Shown: positions 10,947 to 22,460 of the stretch, piece by piece | How the letters are laid out: each line of letters opens with the position of its first letter | How positions within the stretch are numbered: the first letter of the stretch is position 1 | Origin: Phoronis australis | Taxonomy: Eukaryota; Phoronida; Phoronidae | Assembly: GCA_002633005.1 (NCBI GenBank) | Contig: NMRA01000633.1 | Location: 97,067 to 143,938 of the forward strand | Direction of reading: 5' to 3' | Length of the DNA stretch: 46,872 bases | Position numbers and translations under genes: made by a program | Notes under the pieces: generated by a model | What the model was told of the DNA's origin: nothing | What the model saw: only the letters and a program-made list of their open reading frames with translations | Databases searched by the model: none

Positions 10947-11082
10947 TTATGAGCAACAATTTAGAGAGTGACAATCTATTTTATGAGCAACAATTTAGAG
11001 AGTGACAATCTATTTTATGAGCAACAGTTTAGAGAGTGACAATCTATTTTATGAGCAACAGTATAAGGAGAAACAATCCATT
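10947..11082. repeat. 34-bp tandem repeat, 4 copies
   Basis: Units starting ttatgagcaacaatttagag begin at 10947, 10981, 11015 and 11049. The first three are nearly identical and the last has diverged (gtataaggagaaac). Confidence 0.95.
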
Positions 11083-11195
11083 TTTGACATCCATGAACAG
11101 TTTATCACAAAAGGTTACTGGAATGCGCCTGCAGAAATTTTGTGCAAGCAACACAAAACAAAAAGTCACAAAATCCACCACTGTTTGACATTTAA

Positions 11196-11602
11196 AGGCC
11201 CTTTCATATTGATTTAACTCCGGTCCGAGAGGAGTGTCGACGTAAACAGCGCAGTTAACTGGACCGTTCATACTGGCTTCGGTAGTTAATGAACATCAAA
11301 GTAAGCGGTTGTGTGCCGCTGTCGTCATCAAAGTTATCGCAAGGTAGCGTTGCACGCTAAGATTTTTTTCAATGTTTCAATCTGGAAATATTTACATGTG
11401 CTAAGTGACATTAAACTTATTTTTAAATCGATTGGTTATTATTAGAGCAAAATATAAGCAGCTCTTAGTAACGGCACTAACTTGTAACTGTTGATGATAA
11501 CAGTGGCACCTGGCGATAACTTCGATTGGACCGGAGTTAAGCGTTCATACTGACCGCAACTCCCCAAACCATCGACGCGTCGACGTTAGTATGAAAGGCC
11601 CT
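11196..11602. mobile_element. MITE copy 1, 407 bp, 3-bp TSD
   Basis: Terminal inverted repeats AGGCCCTTTCATA (left) and AGGGCCTTTCATA (right, reverse complement) differ at one base. The copy is flanked by TAA on both sides (11193-11195, 11603-11605). It is rich in internal short palindromes based on GTCGAC and in motifs of the type ccggagttaa. There is no ORF. A 3-bp target duplication suits a PIF/Harbinger-type MITE, but the superfamily is an inference. Confidence 0.88.
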
Positions 11603-11639
11603 TAAGACTGGTGGAATCAGACATGTACAATCATATACG

Positions 11640-14585
11640 TAAACGTTCAGGTTAATGCCCATGCTAAGTTAACCGCTCACCCCCTACTTTAGGTGGATTT
11701 TCGATTTAACTGCCCACTGCTCGGTTAACCATATGCGATTTTTGAAGATTTCCAGTTAAGTGCCCACCTCTCGGTAAAGCACCCATCACAGACTTTTAAG
11801 GATTGAAGATTAAGCGTCCAGTGCTACGCAAACGCGCGATTCCCCGACTTTTAGATCGATGATCACAACTAGAATGCAACGATGGCCTCCGAGTCGGCGG
11901 TTTGGCAATGTGAATTATAATACAAGTAACAAATTCTTGTCTCGGGTCATGGATTTACTTCAAAATATAACACTTGAACGTTTTGTCACTTTATTTTCTT
12001 CCCATGTTCGCAAAGTTTAAGAACCCCGCCGGCTTCAATGCCTCTGCTTTTAGCGATGCAGTCTGCCGCACTGAGTTTCAGTCTGCATTGCACTAAATAA
12101 AACATATATTCGAAAAAAAATTGGGCCAGAGAAATGTGACAGTGGTTTTGCCAACCCTTCCAATTCGCTTTTGGTAGGAAGCTCTCGTATTTTGAAGAAT
12201 TTCCATAACTCACGGAAAGATGTCAAATTCTCCCTATTTTGATGATTGTAATTGCCAGGTTGTCGAGGATGTGTAGCGACCGAATGAACAGTGTACTTCG
12301 CTGGCCGATTTGCTGTCTCTCGATTTCTGAATTCAAAGGTTGGCAATACGTTACTGAATGTTTGTGTATCATCTTGAAGAAATAAAAAACTGCGAGTCAA
12401 ATTTTGTTTTTCGTTAGCAGATTCCGCCAAAGTCGCTGGCGGTTCTTTATAGTACGATTTCTTGCGACAGGCGTAACTGTGAATTATCATATCCATCTAG
12501 CCTTTTATCTTCAGAAAAATTTTTGTTTCTACATTGGGCAGTTTCAGCCTGAACTAAATTCTTACCATTCCCATTCGAGTGTGAGACATCTGCGACGTAA
12601 CTGATTGAAAATTGGCAGCAGTGGTAATGACGTGCACGCAGCTAGCTACGGGCATGGAACATCGGGTCCGGGGATCATCGAGCCGGGAAATACTGGAAAA
12701 GACTTGACATCGCAGTTTTGGGTCATTGGAACGGAGGAATATCGTAAAACACTGGGTTTTTTGTAACAACAGCTTAAAAGTACAGTCGTGCCGGTGTACT
12801 CCTTTACGTAGGGCTGTCGCTGTTCTCTTTTGATGTGCGATCACTGAAGTGGTGCACGCGTGTAAGTTCCCACACTCTGGAATGCATGTTACCTTGACAA
12901 CAACATAGGTGATTGACAGGTGACTCATACGAAAGCGCAAGCTGAATCCAGCCGCTGTCTTTTGTCACATAAAGCAAGACCCATATTGAAAGAGGCTGTT
13001 AAATTACTTGACAGCATTTCCGAGTCTAGTGTCGGAATATTGCGCGCAAACAACGGGACCGACCAGTGCCGCAGTGCGATATTGCCGTAGGTGATATTAT
13101 ATTTAGGATAATCTATACATATTGCGTGTAAAATGTGTTTTCCGAGATGCTTTTTGTTTGCCAGGAAGGCCTATCTATTTTACCCTCAAAAAACGGCTCA
13201 CGTAGGTTGGAAATTCCTAGTGGCAGGTACAAGACGTCTATAATCTGGGCTCGCATTTCCAAATTTCAGGTCGCCAATGCTCATGTCCGCTTACCCCCCC
13301 GATTCTCATCTTCTTTGCATGGCATGTTTCACGCAATTGGAAGTGGGCAACGCCAGGCGGTCGAGATAAAACAGCTAGCCGCAGAACCATATGTTGAAAA
13401 TGAGTCACGGAGTCTTATCTAATCTAATTCTAATCTCCAACATAAACATCCCAAACACAAAAAACACCCGAGTTTGTTTTTCAAATTTTTATTACATCAT
13501 TAATTTTAAAACTGGTCTTTAGGCCCTTTCATATTGACTTAACTCCGGTCTGAGCGGAGCGTCGACATAAACAGCGCAGTTAACTGGACCGTTCATACTG
13601 GCTTCGGTAGTTAATGACCATCGAAGAAAAGGGTTGGTGACGCTGACGTCATCGAAGTTATCGCAAGGTAGCGCTGCACGCTAAGATTTTTTTCAATGTG
13701 ACAATTTGGAACATTTAAATGTGCTAAATGACAGTAAACTCATTTTTAAATCGATTGTTTATCATTAAAGCAAACAATAAGTAGTTATTAGTGACGACAC
13801 TACTCTGTAACTGTTGACGATAACAGTGGCACCTGGCGATAACTTCGATTGGACCGGAGTTAAGCGTTTATACTGCACCGCAGCGTCGACGCTGCGGTCT
13901 TAAATCCACCTATTAACTGCGATGTTAACTGGAGCTCTTAACTGCGATCCAGGACCGGAGTTAAGCGTTCATACTGACCGCAACTCCCCAAACCATCGAC
14001 GCGTCGACGTTAGTATGAAAGGCCCTTTTGACTTGGAACTTGACAGCTAGCACAATAAATTTGATGTCTGCTGTGACATCTGCAACACCTGAAGCTCGAA
14101 CGCACGCACTTCTAAAGTGTCATCGCGTGAGAATAGTTGCAATACAAGTTATTGCTCAGGGCTTGGAATGACCAATGACAAAAAACGCGGAAACTTTGAA
14201 ACTTTTACGGCCCAAATCATGCCCGATAAAAAATCTGGAAATGGTCAATGTGAACCTTTCCCCGACAAAAATCGGGAGGACTAAAAAAAAAAAAAAACGT
14301 TACCACCATCAGTAGTATGCGTCTGCGTCCTTTTAGCTCGCCCGTCCACTCCCAAATCACACATTTTTGGCTGCAAGGCTGTAGTATTTGTCGCCGCGCT
14401 TAACAATAACACAAGACGCCATTGAAAATCCCACTACGCTGTCCCAGATGCCCCGGCAATGTTGACAATTTACGTTCCTCCAAAACATAAAGAGCAACTT
14501 CCGCTTTTCAAGGTGAACGTCGTCTGCACCCCTGATTCTTTGGGTTTGTCAATCTAACTGCCCAGGGCATTAACCCGAATGTTTA
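11640..14585. mobile_element. K element copy A (TIR DNA transposon), with nested MITE
   Basis: The ends are inverted repeats: TAAACGTTCAGGTTAATGCC on the left and, reverse-complemented, TAAACATTCGGGTTAATGCC on the right, with two mismatches in about 20. Without the nested MITE the element is about 2.44 kb. The left subterminal region repeats a GTTAACCGCCCA/AAGCGCCCA motif several times, a likely transposase-binding array. A target duplication is not obvious. On the minus strand a frame ending at 11986 (...LKLCEHGKKIK, stop, with AATAAA overlapping the stop) is also kept in copy B. The core (12400-13280) matches the hAT-like element at 7324-9687. Confidence 0.8.
13521..14026. mobile_element. 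MITE copy 2, 506 bp, nested in K copy A
   Basis: This has the same termini as the copy at 11196 and is flanked by TTT on both sides (13518-13520, 14027-14029). It is about 100 bp longer because of an internal segment with extra ggagttaagcg/gcgtcgacg repeats. It interrupts K copy A. The matching stretch of K copy B near 19445-19490 (taattttaaaactg...gaactcgaaagc) lacks it and so serves as an empty site. Confidence 0.9.
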
Positions 14586-15640
14586 CCGTTTATATACGTA
14601 TATATACAATAAAACCGTCACTAGAGTTCATGGTAAAACAAATGGTAGAGTAATCTCACCACTAACTTTTACCAAATTATTATGACATAGACTAGCTTCA
14701 AACAGAAGCATGTCAGACTGAGAATTACACAATGTTGCAGATATTATACAAGACAGAAAGTTCATGATGGAGACAGCTTATCTCTGAACTTTCCTTGTGT
14801 TAGAGAATGAGGAAGATTGACACAGCAAGAAGAACAATGGCTAACACTACACTTCAATAACATTAACTTCCTTGTCTATTTTAAAGCTGATTTTCATCCC
14901 AATCAGCTGACTAAAAACCATTATCAAAGTAGACCTTTTACTCTCATAAAATCGGTCTCAACTCCTGGCACAAGAAATAGAATCTTATCATAATATGAAA
15001 TATTCCAAGAACGACTTTACATAACTATATAAACAGTCGAATTCCATTCAACGAAACGAAACGGGGCAAATCACAGCATTAAATTTATCCACATCGGAGT
15101 GGAGTAAGATATACGTCACATTCATTGGCATGTAAAACTGCACAATGACCACCTTACAAAGTAATCACTCTCTAACATAATCCCCACAATCATACACAGT
15201 TCCTCAGAACCCATATCAGTCCTAGATGCTACAATCTACCAGTGCATCTGATGATAATCCGTTACTACCATTCATAGCCAGCTTGTAACCTTGCTATAGA
15301 TTTGGCCAGAGAGAGACAGAGACATACACAACTTGGAAATAGCCAAGTATTGATCTGAAGCCAAACGTGGCTACTTTGAATGACTACAAACTATCGATAC
15401 ATGCGACCAAACTGTATTAAATAGGATGGAAATAGAATTTTCATTGCATTCCCAAGGGAAGCAATGTACTAAGCCCATCAGGGTTGGAGGGGTAACCTGT
15501 AGCTACTATACATAGCATTTGACAGAGTGGATCCCACTGTGGGACACCTAAAAAGTTTTGTAAACTCCACCATACAGACTTTGTACAAGGAATGCACTAC
15601 AAACAAACAATAACATGTCTATAACGTTCTCATTAATACA
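14586..15640. other. Intron 1 sequence without recognised features
   Basis: This stretch contains a short tatacgtatatatac palindromic tract at 14593-14608. No exon, repeat copy or ORF could be supported. Confidence 0.5.
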
Positions 15641-15820
15641 TATCTGAAAATCCGTTAAGGACTTTTGAAGATACAAAGGTAAGCGTAAAAAACTAAAATT
15701 GCCACTAGGGGGCACACCAGTAGTCAGATCCGTTCAAAAGTTCGCTCGTGCCGTGCCATTCATGAATGGAACATATGTGCCAAATTTCATAAACGTAAGG
15801 GTTTTGGAGATAAAGCATAT
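15640..15820 (+). repeat. CTCF-motif repeat family, block 3 (single 3' fragment)
   Basis: The fragment is closely similar to the last part of block 1 (3230-3400): gaagatacaaaggtaagcgt, then CCACTAGGGGGC at 15702-15713 followed by acaccagtagtcagatccg, and ending at gggttttggagata. It is the best-preserved single motif outside block 1. An (ATACAT)n microsatellite of about 25 bases follows at 15817-15841. Confidence 0.85.
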
Positions 15821-16212
15821 ACATATACATATACATATACCATTTACAGATTTTTATCCCAAAGGAAGAATTTCAATATTGACAGCAAGCAGTGTACCCT
15901 GAATCTTTACATGGCCAGAAAGTATCAATAGTACAGAGACATGGGTCTATTTCCATCACTGAATCAATGAATCAGTCTTGTTACATCAGTCAACCAGGCA
16001 AAGCACTGGTCCCTGTTGCAGTTCAATTATTGGGAATAAGCAATTGCTTATCATGTTACACACTAACCAAAATTTCAAAACGTTTTCATCAATGATGGCA
16101 AAATAACTGTTCTCTAACTTGACAGCTCACTAATGTGAGCAATATTAGGTAGAGTCACAATATGAACCCAGCCACATGTGACTCAACATCACTCAATGTT
16201 TGTCATTTTCCA

Positions 16213-16386
16213 ATTGCTTAAATGCCTCTTACTCCAACACAACTGCCAGTCACTCACAACTGTTACAAACAGCACTGTGTTTGCCTTCTGCCTCTTGCAT
16301 GTTAACTGGCCATACTTCATGTTAATCCAAATCAGTAATTCAGCTTAACGCTCAAAACTTTTGAAAAAAGTCACTTTTAGATCTTG
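16213..16386. repeat. Direct repeat, left copy (174 bp), ending at an N
   Basis: This is identical by eye to 16535-16708 (offset 322). It ends exactly at the N at 16387. I read it as uninterrupted flanking sequence of a transposon insertion site, joined artificially to a contig of the other haplotype that carries the insertion. Confidence 0.85.
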
Positions 16387-16387
16387 N

Positions 16388-16534
16388 ACGTTTTAAGCGT
16401 AAAATTCACCATAAGAACTCCAGTAAGTTTTAGCGTGTGTAGCAAAGACTCGGGGCAAAACAAGAGCAATATGGCGGGTTTTGCCCCTTTTCCGGTGACG
16501 TCACAGTGACTAGCGAGAAACTCGCAAGTGAGCT
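16388..16534. mobile_element. Right-end fragment of the T element, at an assembly gap
   Basis: These 147 bases (acgttttaagcgtaaaattc ... ctcgcaagtgagct) match the right end of the element at 20699-21860 (copy there 21708-21854) with about four differences. The N at 16387 replaces the rest of the element. The segment contains aatatggcgggttttgccc and a tgacgtcacagtgac CRE-like palindrome. Confidence 0.85.
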
Positions 16535-16708
16535 ATTGCTTAAATGCCTCTTACTCCAACACAACTGCCAGTCACTCACAACTGTTACAAACAGCACTGT
16601 GTTTGCCTTCTGCCTCTTGCATGTTAACTGGCCATACTTCATGTTAATCCAAATCAGTAATTCAGCTTAACGCTCAAAACTTTTGAAAAAAGTCACTTTT
16701 AGATCTTG
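16535..16708. repeat. Direct repeat, right copy (174 bp)
   Basis: The second copy of 16213-16386 continues without a break into normal downstream sequence (gatcttggctatgggttcgg). Confidence 0.85.
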
Positions 16709-17659
16709 GCTATGGGTTCGGCCATTCAAGACATACAACCAAGAGTAATGTCATTTAGAATACAGTGTCATTTCACGACCATTAATACTGTCTCTGATAG
16801 TACATCTTAAAACAGTCAAGTTATCCCTCTCTTCACATATATGACATTAAAGCAACCAACTAAAGTAAGAAACTATAATACTGTACATAGCCTTTCAACT
16901 GGTCACACTCTATTATCATACAGCACAGACACTCAGCATGAGGCTAGATATAAAATACACTCCAGTCCATACCATCATAAAGCCACCTAAGGTTCACAAC
17001 ACACACAGAGGTCATCAATCAGCTCTTTAATGGTATGAAATTGCTCACATTCCAGCACAGCTCAGACAACATGACCAGCTGATCAGTGGTCAAACTGGTA
17101 CGACCAAAACAGTGTCTCCTTGTCTTGTGAATAACACTAACAACACACCAGGAATATAAAACATAGACAACAATGAGGCATGACATTCCAGTAATACTTA
17201 CTAATGGTCTAGGCCTGTAAAACTAGTGAATGAGAGACAGCTAGCCTACACTAGTGATCCCCTTGACTAATGCCAGCCAACTAATGTCAGGAGACATCTG
17301 GTGCATGCCTAGTGAATTGTGATGTTTGTATAGAGATAAATCAGATTATTGCCTGCTGCTTCCTCTATGATAGCTGTACACCATCAAGTCCAACCAGAGA
17401 GCATGCTTGCCCAATTAACAACCACTGCCATCTGACTGGCACAATACTCATGACTTTCTTATCATTGATGTGAAATACCAAGTGACATATATTACATAAT
17501 TCTATAAAGGCAAGTTGAGACAGAACAACACCAGCTATGTAATCATCATCTGCAACTTAATGTAGACATGTTGATGTGAACGGAAAGCTCTCACACTGTA
17601 TATGTGAAGGGAAGGCTCTCACACTGTCTATGTGGGAATAGTGTCCACTAAGTATCCCA
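16709..17659. other. Intron 1 sequence, small tandem duplication only
   Basis: Near 17578-17634 a ~33-bp unit (gaaagctctcacactgtata / gaaggctctcacactgtcta) is present twice. Nothing else is supported. Confidence 0.5.
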
Positions 17660-20011
17660 TAAACGTTCAGGTTAACGCCCCTGTTCACTTAACCGCCCAT
17701 CCCCTACTTTAGGTGGATTTTGATTTAACCGCCCACTGTTCGGTTAACCGCCCCACTGCGATTTTTGAAGATTTCCAGTTAAGCACCCATCCCCGACTTT
17801 TTAACATTGAAGATTTAGCGCCCAGTGTTAGGAAACACGAGATTCCGACTTTTAAACACAGACGATGATCACAACGAGCGCAATGATACTGGGCCTCCAG
17901 GACAACAGTTTGGCAATGTGAATTACAATACAAGTAACGAATTATTGTCCTAGGTCATGGACTTACTTCAAAATATAATACTTGAATGTTTTTGTCATTT
18001 TATTTTCTTCCCATGTTTGCAAAGTTTAAGAACCACGCCAGTGTCAATACCTCCGCTTTCAGCAATGCTGTCTTCTGCGCTGAGTTTCCGTCTGCAGTAC
18101 ACTAGATAAAACATATATTCGAAATAATCGGGCCACAGAAATGTGACAATGGTTTTGCCAACCCTCCAAATTCTCTTTAGGTGGGAAGTTCTCGTATTTT
18201 GAAGAATTAATTCCCAAAACTCACAGAAAGCCGTCAAATTCTCCCTATTTTGATGAATGTTGTTGCCAGGTCATTGAGGATGTGGGGCGACCAAAGGGAC
18301 AGTGTGCCTCACTAGGTTACCGATTTGCTGCCTCTCGATTTCTGCGTGAGTTCAAAGGTTGGCAATGCGTTACTGTATGTTTATGTATCATCTTGAAGTA
18401 ATAAAAAACTTCTAGTCAAATTTTGTTTTTCGCTTATTGCATCTCAGTCAAACTGGCGTTAGCAGATGTAACTAATGTTGCTGGCTGTTCTTTACTACGA
18501 TTTCTTGCGTCAACCCCCGCCCGACTATGTGTGTGAATTGTCGCTTCCATATTCCTTTTTTAGCCATCCAGAATAATTTTGTTTCTACATTGGCCAGTTT
18601 CAGCCTGAACAAAATTCTTACCATTCGAGCCTGAAATATCTACGATGCAGACTGACTGAAAATTGGCGATAGTTGGTTGGGCATAGCTACCGGCATGACA
18701 CACTCGGGCCTAGGGAATATCGAGCTGGAAAATATCGAAGTAGATTTGACATCACAGTTTTGGGAGACATTGGAAAGGAAGAATATTGTCTTTCCTAACA
18801 ACAGCTTAAAAACACAGCGTCACGCCGGTTTCTTTTACTTAGGACTGTCGCTGTTCTCTTTTGTATGTAACTTTGTAGTGGTGCACGTGCGTAAGTTCCC
18901 ACACTGAGTGCATGTTACCTTGACACCAACACGTGATTGACAGGTTACTCATTCGTAGGTCCTGCGTGTGTGCTGAATCCCACCGCTATCTTTGGCCATT
19001 AAAAACGAGACACATATTGAAAGAAGCCTTTGTATTACTTGATGGTCTTTCCAAGTCAAGATTGCCTGCCGGGACATTGCGTGCAAACAGCGGGACCGAC
19101 CAGTGACGCAATGCAATAGTGTAGATGACATTATAATGGGATATAATCTGGACATCTTGCATATAAAATACATTGTGTTTTCCACCACAAAGTTGGGTAA
19201 GGTGGTCGTTTTCGAAACATTGCCGTTTTGTGAGGTTTCATCACATATTTATGCCGTGGTTCGAACTTTTCTTCTTGATTGACTGGCTCATGTCCGCTTA
19301 TACCCCCCCTTCTTACTTCTTTGCCGAGCATGTGTCACGTAACGGGTAGTGAAAATGTTATAGTGTTATTGAATCACAAAGTGTCGACTATAAACATCTC
19401 AAACACACAAAAACACCTGAATTAGTTTTTCAAACTTTATTACAACTAATTTTAAAACTGCTTCTGTCCCAGAACTCGAAAGCTAAAACAGGACTGTAAC
19501 CTTGATGTCAGCTGTGACCTCTGTAACACGTGAAGCTTGCATGCGTGCACTTTTGCAGTGTCACTGCTTGCAATCCAAGTGGAGCACTGCAAGGTCACTG
19601 GTCGTCTTCGCACTACAGTTCTAACAAACTAACAAGACCGCAGGATGGCACGGGTCTATTATTCAGCAATTTTTAAATTTAATTGTGAATTACTAATCTG
19701 ATGGCAACAGAACCTTTGTTGGGATCATCCGCTGTTATGAAGTTCTTACCGTCATTTGGCGACGCGACGATAAAGCTCTTTGAAAAGTGCTATCCGTTCC
19801 GAGTACGTGTGTCGTGTGGGGACTTAGATCACGAGGTAAGATTAACCACCCAGGGCGGTTGTCTATCGTAATAAGCGCCCATGTTCGGTTAACCGCCCAC
19901 CCTGGATTTCTTGAAATTTCACGTTTAAGCGCCCATGTCTGGTAAACCGCCTACCCCCCGATTCTTTGGGTCTGCCAATTTAACTGCCCAGGGTGTTAAC
20001 TCGAAATGAAA
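17660..20011. mobile_element. K element copy B, ~2.35 kb
   Basis: The left end TAAACGTTCAGGTTAACGCC matches copy A. The right end, reverse-complemented, is TTTCGAGTTAACACCC, more diverged; the exact right edge is uncertain by a few bases. The region is colinear with copy A throughout, and it lacks the MITE of copy A and the foldback insertion of copy C, so it gives the empty-site sequence for both. A minus-strand frame at 17995-18237 ends LKLCKHGKKIK as in copy A. No domain was recognised. Confidence 0.8.
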
Positions 20012-20319
20012 GGTTATTTTTTGATGGAAGGCAGGTTTATAGATACTTTTTGTTATCCGTACGACAAACCGTTAGCACATACCCGGTAAATGCAAATATT
20101 GCAATGTTTTTTTTTTTAATTTTGACTGTATGAATTGTCATGTGAGCATCAAAAGTGCTCAAAATTCCAAACCACAAAACACTATGTGCATGGTGCTCAA
20201 GTGATTACACCAAGAGACCACAGGCTTCACAGCCATCATGGGAACAATTTGAATTGATGTGAAACCTAAGGATAAGTACCATAAGTGCTAGCAAAGTACC
20301 ATAACAGCTGGAGACCAGG

Positions 20320-20691
20320 GCCCGGTCTCCAATCTTTTTACTCAAAATGGAACTCGAAATTAGGTTTGGCATTTTCTACTCTACTTTTGGGCAAAATTAA
20401 GATAAGTGTAGATAATTTATTGCCCTTAGTTCACAGTTTGTAAACCCAATATTAAAGCAATAAGTTCGAGTTTGAACTCAAAATTTCGAGTTTTTACTAG
20501 AGTCTGTAGCACGAATATAAGGGTCTTTAAGGGCAAACTTGAACTAGAAACTCCTATGCATAAACTATAATGTATTCGAGCACAGTCTGATAACAATCAT
20601 CTTAAGTTCGCACAAAAGGAGCAGAGAAATTGCCAAAAATAGTTTCGAGTTCGTTTCGAGTACAAAGATTAGAGACCGGGCCCAGGTCTCC
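20320..20691. mobile_element. Small MITE with GGAGACC termini, 372 bp
   Basis: The ends GGAGACCAGGGCCCGGTCTC (left) and GGAGACCTGGGCCCGGTCTC (right, reverse complement) are inverted repeats continuing as AATCTTT..ACTC for about 34 bases with a few mismatches. Each end is itself palindromic (GGAGACC...GGTCTCC). The interior repeats ctcgaaat/ttcgagtt motifs. No clear target duplication was found. Confidence 0.82.
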
Positions 20692-20698
20692 ATCTTTA

Positions 20699-21860
20699 AC
20701 AATAGGCCTTTTGCGAGTTTATAAAAATAACGCGAGATTATGTGAGACTTAACTGTGACGCCACGGTAAGTGGGGCAAAAGCTTGTCGTTTGGTCATTTG
20801 CCCAATACGGTAGCAGAGTGTATTCTGTTGACTTCGAGTTTTTAGCCGTTTAGTTCGAAAAATGTCCAAAAAGCATTGCTGTTATGGCAAATGAACTTCA
20901 GATTCGCACTACAATACGTTCTATCGCGTTCTGTACTAATTTCGTCCCGTGTATTTTAAACGGGCGGTAGGCGAAATCCGCTCACTGATAAAGTTTTCAC
21001 CTTGTCAAAATACATTCTACACCTAAAAGGCTCTTACTTTCTTCAGTGACTCTTTCTGCTTCTAAACATATCTTCGATGAAGCATATATACGGGAATTCA
21101 GGTGACTTTGGCGAAGAATTCCAACTCCACTTTGTGGTTACTGTTAACTTTGTCCGCGCGCGCGGTAACCACAATAAAGTATTTCAACTGAGTCAGGTGA
21201 GTGAGGCAAAGGCTAGCGCGAGACTGAGCGAAGCGCGAGATCTGGCGCGTGACCTGGCGCGTGACACTTGCAAAATAGCATGAGAAAATATCAAGTGAAA
21301 TTTTTAAGATTTGTGTCCGTTGGACTTTTTGTTCGTCAACAGGCGTGATTTCACGTAACTTCCTCAAAATGGCGGCTAGTGAGAGAAACTCGAGAGAACC
21401 GAGAGGTTTTCATGAATATGCTCAAGTTATTTTTAGACTTAATTGTGTCCAGAGTCAGGGTACGTGTTAATTATAACTTCATGTGCACATATGCATGTTT
21501 CATTTGATTTTATTTGCTGTATTTTGAAGTGAATATCTTTTTATGGGATACACTATCGCCCCTGTATGCCTGCGGCATTCAGGCCTAGAGCGGGTTAAGT
21601 TCCAATTTCAGTCCGTTCACAGCTTCGCACAATATAACAAGTTCACATTTTCTTCGTCCATTCACAGTTATTCCACGACCCATCTACCATGTCTTAAGTT
21701 GTTTTAACGTTTTAAGCGTAAAATTCACCATAAGAACTCCAGTAAGTTTTAGCGTGTGTAGCAAAGACTCGGGGCAAAACAAGAGCAATATGGCGGGTTT
21801 TGCCCCCTTTCCGGTGACGTCACAGTGACTAACGAGAAACTCGCAAGTGAGCTATTGAAA
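20699..21860 (+). mobile_element. T element: TIR transposon with decayed THAP-like start
   Basis: The left end CAATAGGCCTTTTGCGAGTT and the right end (reverse complement) CAATAGCTCACTTGCGAGTT are inverted, and the similarity continues through aactgtgacg and gtggggcaaaa. Inside, a plus-strand frame at 20861 reads MSKKHCCYGK, then a stop where a Cys would be one base away, then TSDSHYNTFYRV. This resembles the zinc-binding N-terminus of THAP-type transposases (CxxxxC-N-SDSRY pattern), broken here. Further right, AAAATGGCGGC precedes an open frame at 21369-21459. A second, partial copy is at 16388-16534. Confidence 0.7.
21369..21459 (+). CDS. Candidate short first exon inside the T element
   Basis: The ATG lies in a YY1-type context (CAAAATGGCGGCTAG) and opens a 30-codon frame, MAASERNSREPRGFHEYAQV and ten more residues, ending at CAGG|GTACGT, a plausible splice donor. 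If used, the exon exits in phase 1. No domain is recognised and no downstream partner exon was found. It may be a remnant of the transposon's own gene or chance. Confidence 0.25.
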
Positions 21861-22279
21861 TTACCTTCTCTTATTATGTTAAATAAATAGCTCAAGAATC
21901 ACATACTGTCTAAAGGCCTCAGTAAGGTGTCAGAACACAACTCACCCAAGGACACAGATGGCATTTTGAATGAGAAAAGGGGGACTTATGAAATACAACA
22001 ATACAACCTGTAATAGCATTTTTTGACAAGGCATAGCCCAACTAGCAGTACCTAGTTCATTGTAGGTGTACAAAACCAAGACCATCAGCTGCTGGTGAAT
22101 TCCACAGGGATCCTCTAGGCAGTATCTGATCTAAAAACAACACAAACCTTAACAAAGGAATGTATCAATGGGTAGGATGCTGTGCAAAGATTGACTAAAT
22201 ATTTATTTATTGATAGCTTGCCTTTGATTTTCTTTATATATGTGTTGTAGTTGATAACCAGTCTACAGTTATAATCAAG
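21861..22279. other. Intron 1 sequence without recognised features
   Basis: No exon, transposon copy or tandem array was seen here. Confidence 0.45.
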
Positions 22280-22332
<53 letters not shown>

Positions 22333-22460
22333 NCACACACAGACACACACAGACACAGACACACACACACAGACACACACACAGACACACAGACACACAC
22401 ACAGACACACAGACACACACACACACACAGACTCACACACACAGACACACACACACACAG
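22280..22460. repeat. (CA)n/(CACAGA)n microsatellite with an assembly N
   Basis: About 180 bases of CA dinucleotides grade into cacagacacacacagacaca variants. The N at 22333 lies inside it, so the true length is unknown. The open frames predicted on the minus strand (poly C-V) are artefacts of the repeat. Confidence 0.98.

Noticed and set aside
12050-12496. 148-residue minus-strand frame in K copy A, longest in the window
   Set aside because: It is not colinear with an open frame in K copy B; the other frame is the one kept between copies, so this one is probably chance.
14281-14296. Poly-A run as the 3' tail of a retroposed gene
   Set aside because: It lies inside K copy A without an adjacent gene-like sequence, and the flanks continue as K sequence.
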